NCBI GenBank assembly: GCA_018818425.1
Contig: JAHISB010000032.1
Span: forward strand, 1-42,059
Source: Patescibacteria group bacterium
GTDB taxonomy: Bacteria > Patescibacteriota > Patescibacteriia > UBA1558 > UBA10009
DNA: 42,059 nucleotides
Reading direction: 5' to 3'
Shown here piece by piece: positions 26,272 to 35,046 of this stretch (positions are counted from its first letter, which is position 1; the number at the start of each line of letters is the position of its first letter). The notes under the pieces were generated by a model that worked only from the letters and a program-made list of their open reading frames with translations, ran no database searches and was not told the origin of the DNA. A program made the translations under genes and the position numbers.

Positions 26272-27729
26272 ATGTCATTTGAATATTTAACCATAAGCAG
26301 GGTTAAAAAAGGCTTGGAAGAAAAACAGTTTTCCTGCCAGGAACTGACAGATTATTATCTCAAAAGAATCGATTCTTTTAAAGAACTGAATTCTTTTATT
26401 ACCGTTACGGCGGATACGGCCTTAGCTCAAGCTGAAAAAATTGATGAAAAAATCAGCCGGCGCTCAAAGTTAGAGCTGTTGGAAGGCATGCCCATGGCCG
26501 TTAAAGATATTATTATGGCCAAAGCCGTTAAGACTACGGCCGGCTCAAAAATTTTAGCAGATTATCTGGCGCCTTACGATGCCGCTGTTGTTTCTAAGCT
26601 AAAAGAGAGGGGAGCGGTGATTTTAGGCAAAAACAATTGCGATGAATTTGCCATGGGTTCTTCTAACGAAACCAGCGCTTTTGGCCCGGTCAAAAATCCC
26701 TGGGATAAACAAAGAGTGTCTGGCGGTTCATCGGGCGGTTCAGCCGCGGCCGTGGCCGCTGATTTGTGCGTTGCCGCTCTGGGCACCGATACTGGCGGCT
26801 CTATTCGCCAGCCGGCAGCTTTTTGCGGGTTGGTTGGCTTAAAGCCGACTTATGGCAGGGTCAGCCGCTATGGCCTTATGTCTATGACTTCTTCTTTAGA
26901 CCAGGCCGGACCGATTGCCAAATGCGTTGAAGATGCCGCTATTTTATTAAACGTTATAGCCGGTCCGGATGAAAATGATTTTACTTCCTCTACTTATGAA
27001 GCTGAAGATTATTTGTCTGATTTAAATTCAGATATTAAAGGCAGAACCATAGGAGTGCCTAAAGAATATTTTACCAGCGGCATGGACGCAGAAGTTGAAA
27101 AAAGTATTAAAGAAGCCATAAAAAAGTTCGAAGAATTGGGTGCGGTCGTGAAAGAGGTCAGCTTGCCGCATACTGTTTATTCTTTGGCGGTTTATTATAT
27201 TATTATGCCGGCCGAGGTCAGCAGTAATCTGGCCCGTTATGACGGCGTTAGATATGGCTTTAAAAGCCAGCTGGCTAAAAATTTGTTCGAAGTTTATGCC
27301 AAATCTCGTTCCGAGGGCCTGGGCGCGGAAGTTAAGCGGAGAATAATGATGGGCGCTTATGTTTTATCAGCCGGCTACCAGGATGCTTACTATAAGCAGG
27401 CCAAAAAAGTTCAGAAATTAATTCAGCAGGAATACCAGAAAATTTTCAGCCAGGTCGAGGTTCTGCTGACGCCCACCGCTCCAACCGCGGCTTTTAAAAT
27501 CGGCGATAAGTTTGATGATCCCTTAACTATGTACCTTTCGGATATTTATACTGTTTCGGCCAATATTGCCGGTTTGTGCGGACTTTCTGTGCCCGGCGGT
27601 TTTTCTAAAGAGGGCCTGCCCATCGGCTTGCAGCTTTTAGGAGCGCCTTTTGAGGAAAAAAAGATTTTACAGTTTGCTTATAATTATCAGGAAGCAACAG
27701 ATTGGCATCTTAAACATCCTAATTTTTGA
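26272..27729 (+). CDS. gatA: Asp-tRNA(Asn)/Glu-tRNA(Gln) amidotransferase subunit A
   Basis: Amidase signature VSGGSSGGSAAAVAADLCVAALGTDTGGSIRQPAAFCG. Confidence 0.96.
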   Translation: MSFEYLTISRVKKGLEEKQFSCQELTDYYLKRIDSFKELNSFITVTADTALAQAEKIDEKISRRSKLELLEGMPMAVKDIIMAKAVKTTAGSKILADYLAPYDAAVVSKLKERGAVILGKNNCDEFAMGSSNETSAFGPVKNPWDKQRVSGGSSGGSAAAVAADLCVAALGTDTGGSIRQPAAFCGLVGLKPTYGRVSRYGLMSMTSSLDQAGPIAKCVEDAAILLNVIAGPDENDFTSSTYEAEDYLSDLNSDIKGRTIGVPKEYFTSGMDAEVEKSIKEAIKKFEELGAVVKEVSLPHTVYSLAVYYIIMPAEVSSNLARYDGVRYGFKSQLAKNLFEVYAKSRSEGLGAEVKRRIMMGAYVLSAGYQDAYYKQAKKVQKLIQQEYQKIFSQVEVLLTPTAPTAAFKIGDKFDDPLTMYLSDIYTVSANIAGLCGLSVPGGFSKEGLPIGLQLLGAPFEEKKILQFAYNYQEATDWHLKHPNF

Positions 27730-28343
27730 AATTATTTATGGATTGGCAGTCGTTATTTTCCAGTTATGGCTATCTTCTTCTTTTTTTAATTTTACTTATC
27801 GAGGGTCAGCCATTTATTATTTTCGCCGGTTTTTTGATTTCTTTGGGCGTTTTAAAATTAAGCTGGGTAATTTTAATCGGCTGGCCGGCCTTAGTCTTGG
27901 GAGATTTTATTTTTCATCGCATAGCTTATGTTTGGGGCAGGAGAATTTTAGATAGGTTTGGCCGTTTTTTATTTTTAACGCCGGAAAAAATTGTTAAATT
28001 AAAAACTTTTTTCGATAAGCACGACGGCAAAGTAATTTTTTTGTCTAAATTTATTTACGGCTTGGGCAGAAATATTTTGATTGTCGCCGGCTTATTGGGC
28101 AGGCCGTATAAAAAATTATTCAAGTATGATTTGGGCGGCTGCTTTGCTTCTATGGCGATTTTTTTATCTATTGGATATTTTTTGGGCCATGGTTATCTTT
28201 GGCTTAATAATTTAACTAAAGGCATTGGCTTAATAGCTGTAGCAGTGATTCTTTTGGTAATTATTTTAGAAAGACTCGGGTTATGGAAAGTGTTCGGCAA
28301 ATTAATAAATTTTCACAGTAAGGATTCGGAAAAAATAAGCTAA
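27726..28343 (+). CDS. DedA/SNARE-associated family membrane protein
   Basis: LLFLILLIEGQPFIIFAG...KFIYGLGRNILIVAGLLG. Confidence 0.85.
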   Translation: MKLFMDWQSLFSSYGYLLLFLILLIEGQPFIIFAGFLISLGVLKLSWVILIGWPALVLGDFIFHRIAYVWGRRILDRFGRFLFLTPEKIVKLKTFFDKHDGKVIFLSKFIYGLGRNILIVAGLLGRPYKKLFKYDLGGCFASMAIFLSIGYFLGHGYLWLNNLTKGIGLIAVAVILLVIILERLGLWKVFGKLINFHSKDSEKIS

Positions 28344-28370
28344 AAAGCCTTTTAGCAGAATATTAAGTTT

Positions 28371-28500
28371 TATACCCCTTCGCTTTTATAATTCCGAATT
28401 TATTTAATTTATTAAAGTGAATTTTTTACTTTAATATCAGAGGATTTTTTAAAGTAAAGCTTCGGGGCATTATACGGAATTATTTAAGCACTTGAGTATA
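28371..28500 (+). mobile_element. 130-bp MITE-like element, copy 1
   Basis: Imperfect TIRs TATACCCCTTCGCTTTTATAATTCCG / TATACTCAAGTGCTTAAATAATTCCG; copy 2 inverted at 37456-37585. Confidence 0.75.
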
Positions 28501-28560
28501 AAATTGAAAATTGGTAATTGAATATTAAGTTTATACTATCTAATATTATTTTAGCGCCTT

Positions 28561-29214
28561 ATGATGTTTAAAAAGTTTTATTGGCTGATTATTACAATTA
28601 TTTTGTTTATGGTAGCGGCTGTTATAATTATTCAGGCCCTAACTAAAAAGACTGAATATGCTGAATTTACCGCTAAACGCCCCATAAAGGGAAATTTAGA
28701 AGCCAGTATAGCCATAGTGGAATGGTCAGATTTTGAATGTTCGGCTTGCGGGGCCGCTTATCAATTAATAGAAGAAGTTTTTAGTCAATATCAAGAACAA
28801 ATAAAGTTTGAATACAGGCATTTTCCCCTTTCCTATCACCGCTATGCTTACCAGGCGGCCGAAGCCAGCGAGTGCGCTCAAGACCAGGGTAAATTTTGGG
28901 AATACTATGATAAACTTTTTGCCAACCAGCAGAATTTAACCAGCAGCGATTTACTTAAATACGCTCAAGAAAGCGGGTTAGACGTTGAGCTTTTTGACGA
29001 TTGTTTAAAATCCGATGTCAAAAAAAAGGCAGTTGACAGCGATCTGGCAGAAGCTTCGCGTTTGGGCCTGACTTTTACGCCCAGCATTTTTGTTAACGGC
29101 GAATTAATCGAGGACTGGGCAAACTTGCCGAATATTATCCGATCCTTGCTTAAGCCGGCCGTCCAAACTGATGCCAAAAATGAATTTTCAATAATATTGG
29201 AATCAGAAACATAA
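28561..29214 (+). CDS. DsbA-family thioredoxin-fold protein, membrane anchored
   Basis: N-terminal TM; DFECSACGAAYQ (CxxC), EYRHFPLSYHRYAYQAAEASECAQDQGKFWEYYDKLF, TFTPSIFVNG. Confidence 0.92.
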   Translation: MMFKKFYWLIITIILFMVAAVIIIQALTKKTEYAEFTAKRPIKGNLEASIAIVEWSDFECSACGAAYQLIEEVFSQYQEQIKFEYRHFPLSYHRYAYQAAEASECAQDQGKFWEYYDKLFANQQNLTSSDLLKYAQESGLDVELFDDCLKSDVKKKAVDSDLAEASRLGLTFTPSIFVNGELIEDWANLPNIIRSLLKPAVQTDAKNEFSIILESET

Positions 29215-29217
29215 TTT

Positions 29218-30012
29218 ATGTTTTTTTGGCTACAAAATTTTTTGCCTCAGCCGGTTTTGCTGGATTTAGGCGCAATAAAGGTTCATTGGTACGGCCTTTT
29301 GATTGTTTTGGCCATCATTGTTTGTCTTATAACAATCAGCCGTTTGGCCAGGGTTAAAAATTTATCACCGGGGCATTTAAGCAACCTCTTTTTTTATTTA
29401 ATTATCTTTAGCATTATCGGCGCCCGGCTGTATCATGTGTTATTTTATAATTTTAATTATTTTATTAACCGCCCGATAGATGTCTTAAAAGTTTGGCAGG
29501 GAGGAATGGCGATCCACGGGGCTATTGTAGCAGGCATCATTGTAGTATTTTTTTACTGCCGAAAGCATCAGCTTAATTTGTTAAAGTATTTTGATATTTT
29601 TGCGGTAGTCCTCCCCTTGGGCCAGGCCATTGGCCGCTGGGGCAATTTTTTTAATCAGGAATTATTCGGTCGGCCTTGCGATTACAGCTGGTGCCTTTTC
29701 ATCCAATTAGTTAATAGACCCGCTTTATATCAAAATTTCCATTACTTCCACCCGGTCTTTTTATATGAATCGTTACTGAACATTATTTTATTTATTATTC
29801 TTTTATTTGGCTATAAAACAAAAAAATGGCCGGTTGGCGCAGCCACTTTTATTTATTTAATCGGTTATTCAATCATCAGATTTTTTATGGAGTTTTTACG
29901 GCTGGATGTTAGTCAGATATTCTTAGGTTTAAAATGGGTGCAGTGGTTGAGCTTGTTAATTATTATGACAGTCGTTTTATTTTGGAAGAGCCGCAAAAGG
30001 GGAGCGCTATAA
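29218..30012 (+). CDS. lgt: Prolipoprotein diacylglyceryl transferase
   Basis: VHWYGLLIVLAI, GGMAIHGAIV, PLGQAIGRWGNFFNQELFG, RFFMEFLRLD. Confidence 0.95.
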   Translation: MFFWLQNFLPQPVLLDLGAIKVHWYGLLIVLAIIVCLITISRLARVKNLSPGHLSNLFFYLIIFSIIGARLYHVLFYNFNYFINRPIDVLKVWQGGMAIHGAIVAGIIVVFFYCRKHQLNLLKYFDIFAVVLPLGQAIGRWGNFFNQELFGRPCDYSWCLFIQLVNRPALYQNFHYFHPVFLYESLLNIILFIILLFGYKTKKWPVGAATFIYLIGYSIIRFFMEFLRLDVSQIFLGLKWVQWLSLLIIMTVVLFWKSRKRGAL

Positions 30013-30699
30013 TCCCTGTCCTTTTAATAACACAATAATTGATTTGCCTAAAATTTTAAAATCAAAAAGCAGTATTTTCCAGTTCGGATTATGCCGGCAA
30101 AATTTAATATACTGATTATCAAGCAAGAGGTCATTTTTATGAAAACCCTTGGATACCTGGACTAAGCCGGTAATGCCGGCTTTGATTACTTTTTTGCGAT
30201 AAACGCCCCTCTCGATCTCGTCTTTATAATCAACCAGATTCCAGGGCCTGGGCCCGACAAAGCTCATTTCTCCCCAAAAGACACTGAAGATTTGCGGCAG
30301 TTCATCAAGATAAAATTTTTTTAGAAATCCGCCGGTGTAGGTGAGATTATCCTGTTTGTTTTCTAAGGGTTTAGTATGAATAAAGCCGTCATTTTTTAAA
30401 ACTTCATCAAGGACAGCTTGCTTGAAAATTCTGAACTTCCGGAATTTAAAAGGACGGCCCTGCGAGACTCTGGTTTCGGTGTAAAAAAGCGGACCTCTGG
30501 ATGCTGGTTTTATCAGACCTTCTGATTTATAAACAATAAAAATTATCAAAGTTATCGGTAAAATGGGCAGAATTAAAATTGCAGACAGTAAAATATCAAA
30601 AAACCTTTTAAGAAAGGGGATCCTGACTATTTTATCAGTTATCTCAAAGTCGCTATTTTTCATACAGCATATACTACATTTTTTTGAGAAAAAAATCAA
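30007..30699 (-). CDS. Bacterial sugar transferase (undecaprenyl-phosphate phosphoglycosyltransferase family)
   Basis: KRFFDILLSAILILPILPI, TETRVSQGRPFKFRKFRIF, LDELPQIFSVFWGEMSFVGPRPW, KAGITGLVQVSKG. Confidence 0.92.
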   Translation of the reverse strand: MIFFSKKCSICCMKNSDFEITDKIVRIPFLKRFFDILLSAILILPILPITLIIFIVYKSEGLIKPASRGPLFYTETRVSQGRPFKFRKFRIFKQAVLDEVLKNDGFIHTKPLENKQDNLTYTGGFLKKFYLDELPQIFSVFWGEMSFVGPRPWNLVDYKDEIERGVYRKKVIKAGITGLVQVSKGFHKNDLLLDNQYIKFCRHNPNWKILLFDFKILGKSIIVLLKGQGL

Positions 30700-30780
30700 C
30701 CCTAAAAAATTATTGACAAATTAAGGAGATAGTATAAAGTAATGGTGTTCTTCCAATCAAGGTAAAAGGAGGTGAGATCA

Positions 30781-31335
30781 TTGAAAGACGGCTGTCATGA
30801 AAAAAGAATAGTCGTGACTGTGAGTTATGTCGTTCGAGGCAATGATATACTGCTTTACTTAAGAAATTCAGGCATTGGCCAAGGTCTTTGGAACGGCTTC
30901 GGCGGTCATGTAGGGTCCGGTGAAACAGTTGAACAAGCAGCTGCCAGGGAATTTAGAGAGGAAAGCGGATTGACTGCTCTTAAGCAGAAAAAAGTAGGCA
31001 TCGGTTATGTCACTATTGATGGCGTAGATAAAATGTTTGAAATCCATTTTTTCTTAGTCACGGAGTTTGAAGGTAAACTTCAGGATTCCGATGAGATGAT
31101 TCCCATGTGGCTACCAATGGAAAGAATCCCTTACTCGCAAATGTGGCCGAGCGATAGGCATGCCCTCCCTATATTTTTACATGGAGGAAAATGCATCTGT
31201 CGTTTTCATCTTCAACAGTCCTGGAGTTGGCACTGGATTCGCAAAACAGACAAGATTCCTGATGGCTTTGACCTTTATGAAGAAAATAAAATCCGAGATA
31301 ATTTTAACCTCCATCAAAAACTCCCGACCCTTTAG
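30781..31335 (+). CDS. NUDIX hydrolase (8-oxo-dGTPase-like); TTG start at 30781 (track start 30772)
   Basis: GGHVGSGETVEQAAAREFREESGL Nudix box; AAAGGAGGTGA SD before TTG. Confidence 0.92.
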   Translation: MKDGCHEKRIVVTVSYVVRGNDILLYLRNSGIGQGLWNGFGGHVGSGETVEQAAAREFREESGLTALKQKKVGIGYVTIDGVDKMFEIHFFLVTEFEGKLQDSDEMIPMWLPMERIPYSQMWPSDRHALPIFLHGGKCICRFHLQQSWSWHWIRKTDKIPDGFDLYEENKIRDNFNLHQKLPTL

Positions 31336-31371
31336 TGCTTTAATAGAAAGACATTAAAGGGTCGTTTTTTT
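31325..31371 (+). terminator. Rho-independent terminator overlapping the NUDIX stop codon
   Basis: CGACCCTTTA (31325-31334) pairs with TAAAGGGTCG (31355-31364), then TTTTTTT. Confidence 0.85.
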
Positions 31372-31666
31372 ATCTTGAAGTATGCGCAGGTGTAATTTTA
31401 AGGTAAACAAAATAACACCCTAATAGGGGCGTTTTTATGTACCTGTTTTCGGCTTAGATATATCTTGTCCGAACAAGGCTTTCGCCCACAGGTATAAGTC
31501 AAATATAGCATACTTGTATAAATTGTGATTGTTTGCCAACCACAGTTGTAAAATGAACAGAAAAATAGCTAATTCAAAGGTCTAAAAAGAGCTATTGATA
31601 ACCCAAGTAGAGTGGGCATACTTTAGATGAATAGCCAATAAATTAATACGATATAGGGCAGTCATT

Positions 31667-32338
31667 TTATTTAAATTGAGTTGCGAAATCAATCCAATCT
31701 TCAAGTTCAGATTGAGTTTGGACATAACCGCGTATATCAATATCATTTCCTTTATGAATTCCTAAATGTAAATGTTTTCTTTCATTATCAGTTTCATCGC
31801 TAAAACCTTGACCCAGAATTCCGAGCGGACTTTCTGCCTTAATTGATTGATTTAGATTATCAGCGATGCTGCTCAAGTTTAGGTGGCCATAAATCACCGT
31901 AACATCATTGTTATCGATTTTACATTGCTGGACAGCCGCTCCGCCATATCCGCTGACAAACTGTTTAAAAACCAAAGGTCCGTCGCAGATAGCATAAATT
32001 TTTACTTTCTGATTTTGTTCGTCCGGATAAGTTTCGAAATCAACACCGGTATGGTAACCGGCAAAACGTTCAGGAGCAATAGGGGATTGTTCCGGGGAAA
32101 TTTTAATGCCAAAGGGTTTTTTAGTTATTCTGATTAAAGCGTTATTAATCGGTGCGGAGATAATATTTAATCCATTTAATTGATTTGTTGCGTGACTGTC
32201 GTCAACATTATTTTTTATTGAAGCGTCGTTATTTAAAGGATTTTGGATATCGGATTGTTTATTAAATAATAAATATACCGAAGTTAAGATAATAATCACA
32301 AGAGTAAAAATACCAATAAAAATAATTTTTCTGTTCAT
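31667..32338 (-). CDS. M23-family (LytM-like) peptidase, membrane anchored
   Basis: N-terminal TM; HTGVDFE, VIYGHLN, KHLHLGIHKG. Confidence 0.85.
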   Translation of the reverse strand: MNRKIIFIGIFTLVIIILTSVYLLFNKQSDIQNPLNNDASIKNNVDDSHATNQLNGLNIISAPINNALIRITKKPFGIKISPEQSPIAPERFAGYHTGVDFETYPDEQNQKVKIYAICDGPLVFKQFVSGYGGAAVQQCKIDNNDVTVIYGHLNLSSIADNLNQSIKAESPLGILGQGFSDETDNERKHLHLGIHKGNDIDIRGYVQTQSELEDWIDFATQFK

Positions 32339-32453
32339 ATTTTTTAGTATAACAAAAAACCGCCTACTCGGCGATATAAAAAATTATTTCCATTTAGGAG
32401 GTGGTTTTTTATTTATCGCTGATAGCTCGCGGATTATAAAGCAGACATTCGGC

Positions 32454-32530
32454 TGGCGGGACGGACGGGACTCGAACCCGCGACCTCCGCCGTGACAGGG
32501 CGGCATTCTAACCAACTGAACTACCGTCCC
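32454..32530 (-). tRNA. tRNA-Asp(GTC), CCA encoded
   Basis: Minus strand GGGACGGTAGTTCAGTTGGTTAGAATGCCGCCCTGTCACGGCGGAGGTCGCGGGTTCGAGTCCCGTCCGTCCCGCCA; anticodon GTC, G73. Confidence 0.96.
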
Positions 32531-32606
32531 AGCAGTCGAATGTCTGCTATAACAAACTGGCTTGGAGAGTACGATTGTTCAAGTTGAGCCAGGTTTAACA
32601 AAAATT

Positions 32607-32951
32607 TTATTTAACTTTCTCAACAATTTTCTTGAAGATCTCCGGATTTTTTTCAGCTATTTGGGAAAGTATTTTTCTATCCAACTCTATTTTATTCTTT
32701 TTTAAAGCATCAATGAATTTGCTGTAACTAAGACCGTGCTGGCGCACAGCGGCGTTAAGCTTAATTTGCCAGAGCCGGCGGTTAACCCGTTTTTTTACTT
32801 TGCGGTCATGGTAAGCATGAGCGCCGGCTTTTTTAATGGCCGGTTTTGCCAGACGGACTTTTTTCTTGCGGCCCCATTTATAGCCCTTGGCCTGGCTTAA
32901 TAATTTTTTTCTTTTATGAGCTCTGACTCTGCCTCTTTTGACTCTTGCCAT
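32607..32951 (-). CDS. rplT: 50S ribosomal protein L20
   Basis: MARVKRGRVRAHKRKKLLSQAKGYKWGRKKKVRLAKPAIKKAGAHAYHDRKVKKR. Confidence 0.97.
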   Translation of the reverse strand: MARVKRGRVRAHKRKKLLSQAKGYKWGRKKKVRLAKPAIKKAGAHAYHDRKVKKRVNRRLWQIKLNAAVRQHGLSYSKFIDALKKNKIELDRKILSQIAEKNPEIFKKIVEKVK

Positions 32952-33001
32952 ATAATTAGTGTGTAGTTAATAGTTAATAGTAAGTAGTAAGTAGTGAGTA
33001 G

Positions 33002-33196
33002 TTAAGAATAGGGGATGAGTTTTTTGATGTTTTTAATATTAGCTTTGGAAAGATTCTTATTGCGTCTTTTGTTTCGGCGGACTTTGCCGGATTCGCGGGC
33101 ATTAAAATGATCCTGGCCGCCGGCGCGGATTTTGACTTTTTTGCCTTTAGTTATTCTCATCCTTTTGTTAATGGCTTTATTGGTTTTGAGTTTCAT
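33002..33196 (-). CDS. rpmI: 50S ribosomal protein L35
   Basis: MKLKTNKAINKRMRITKGKKVKIRAGGQDHFNARESGKVRRNKR. Confidence 0.95.
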   Translation of the reverse strand: MKLKTNKAINKRMRITKGKKVKIRAGGQDHFNARESGKVRRNKRRNKNLSKANIKNIKKLIPYS

Positions 33197-33211
33197 ATAA
33201 TTTAATAATCA

Positions 33212-33757
33212 CTATTTTGTTAAAGAAATTAAGGACGAAATTTTTCCACCTTGAACTTTTACCATTTGTTCCATTTTGATGTTTTCGCCCATAGAGTTAA
33301 TAAAATCTTTAATAATGTCTACGGCCCGGTATTTATGCTGGCGTTCACGGCCTCTTAAAATCATCTCAATAGAAACTTTGTGGCCCTTCTCTAAAAATTT
33401 TTTAGCCTGATTCTGCCTTAACTCTAAATCGTGCCGGCCGATTTTGAAAGATATTCTAATTACTTTAGTTTCTAATTTTTTAGTCTGGGCTTTTTGAGCC
33501 TGCAGTTTTCTGGACTGCTGGTACTGGAATTGGCCATAGTTGATAATTTTGCAAACAGGCGGCTGAGCCTTGGGTGAAACTTCAATTAAATCCAGTCCTT
33601 TTTCCCTGGTTATAGCCAAGGCTTTTAAAATGGGCATTTCTCCCAGGTGTTGTCCATCCTCGTCAATAATCAGAACTTTTGGGGCCCTGATGCGTTCGTT
33701 GATTCGGAAAAATTTTTTGTCGCTTTCATGCGACCTTCTTCTTCTTGAGCGTATCAT
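33212..33757 (-). CDS. infC: Translation initiation factor IF-3
   Basis: FFRINERIRAPKVLIIDEDGQHLGEMPILKALAITREKGLDLIEVSPKAQPPVCKIINYGQFQYQ. Confidence 0.97.
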   Translation of the reverse strand: MIRSRRRRSHESDKKFFRINERIRAPKVLIIDEDGQHLGEMPILKALAITREKGLDLIEVSPKAQPPVCKIINYGQFQYQQSRKLQAQKAQTKKLETKVIRISFKIGRHDLELRQNQAKKFLEKGHKVSIEMILRGRERQHKYRAVDIIKDFINSMGENIKMEQMVKVQGGKISSLISLTK

Positions 33758-33925
33758 GTTTTATAAATTATTATTTTATATATTGCTATATTGCCTCTCG
33801 ACTCGTCGCCCCTGCTCCTCGCTCGAGACATTCGACTCCTAATACGAATGGTCGGAGTTTCTGAGCGAAGCGAAAAAACGGAGACCATGAGCGACGTTTC
33901 TAACGAAGTTAGAAACGGAGTCGAA

Positions 33926-34359
33926 TGGTGGAGATGGTGGGTCTTGCACCCACGTGTAGCAACTAAAAATTAATAATTTCTACTAGAATAGTTCTTTTGT
34001 TGTTTTGAAAAGAAAATTTCGACCATTGGTCGATCAGCCTATGGCTGAAAAAGAACAAAATTTATCTTTTCTGAGTTTCAAGCAGTTTTCGTTTAATTAA
34101 CTGAAACCTTAATTAAACTATCCTGATAATATAACACCCTAGCTTGCTATCAGGAATCGCAAGTTCGGATGGCTGCAGATTTTAAGCTACAGCAGAAGCT
34201 AAAGCTGGAATGCTAAAAGCATTTTTCACCCTAGCCAATAAGTTCTTGGCATTTATCCAAGCAATAGTTTTTATAGAAAGTTAGACTTCCTACAGAAGTT
34301 CTATTAACTTCTTCTAGCTGTTATTAACTTTAAGTGTGCTGGCAAATTAAAACATCCCC
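33926..34359 (-). ncRNA. ssrA: tmRNA
   Basis: 5' GGGGAUG pairs with 3' CAUCUCC-A-CCA; T-arm GTGGGTGCAAGACCCAC; internal tag ORF GCC...TAA (34182-34250, minus) reading AKNLLARVKNAFSIPALASAVA; smpB upstream. Confidence 0.93.
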
Positions 34360-34465
34360 ATAATCAATTTTCAATTATAATTTTTTAATAAATTTACAAT
34401 GAAATAATTATCAAACAAATTTTTAATTCTTTAATCTTCAATCATCAGCCCCCAATCCTAAGTCC

Positions 34466-34927
34466 TTAGTTTTTTACCATCGTTTGCTTTCTTTTTTGAA
34501 AATCGCGTTTTTTTAACTCTTCCCTTTTATCGAATTTTCTTTTCCCTTGGACCAGGGCAATTTCAACTTTAACTAATCTTTGAGAAGTATACACTAAAAT
34601 AGGGATAACTGTCAAGCCTTTTTGGTTGATTTTGCCTAAAATTGAGTTTATTTCCTTACGGTTTAACAGTATTTTTCTTTTCCTTAACGAATCATAGTTT
34701 TTTTGGCTATAGCCGCTTTTTGGATATTTAGCAATATTTGCCCCAATCAGCCAAGTTTCGGGAATATTATTTTTAGGATTGATGCTGATACCAAGGTAAC
34801 TGCCCCTTAGATCGATTCTTCCCATTTTTACGGCTTTAACTTCCGGACCGGTTAGCTTGATGCCGGCTTGCCATTTTTCCAGAATTTTGTATTCATGAAG
34901 GGCCTTTTTGTTCTCGGTTATCATCAT
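34466..34927 (-). CDS. smpB: SsrA-binding protein SmpB
   Basis: NKKALHEYKILEKWQAGIKLTGPEVKAVKMGRIDLRGSYLGI...LVQGKRKFDKREELKKRD. Confidence 0.96.
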   Translation of the reverse strand: MMITENKKALHEYKILEKWQAGIKLTGPEVKAVKMGRIDLRGSYLGISINPKNNIPETWLIGANIAKYPKSGYSQKNYDSLRKRKILLNRKEINSILGKINQKGLTVIPILVYTSQRLVKVEIALVQGKRKFDKREELKKRDFQKRKQTMVKN

Positions 34928-35046
34928 ATTTATAAGTATACCTTAACGCTTCCTTATTTCAAGCAATAAAAAACTCTAAAAGCAGGGCAGTAGAGTTTTT
35001 TACCCCGCACCATAGAACGCCACAAGCTAAGTCTGCGGCGCGCGGT

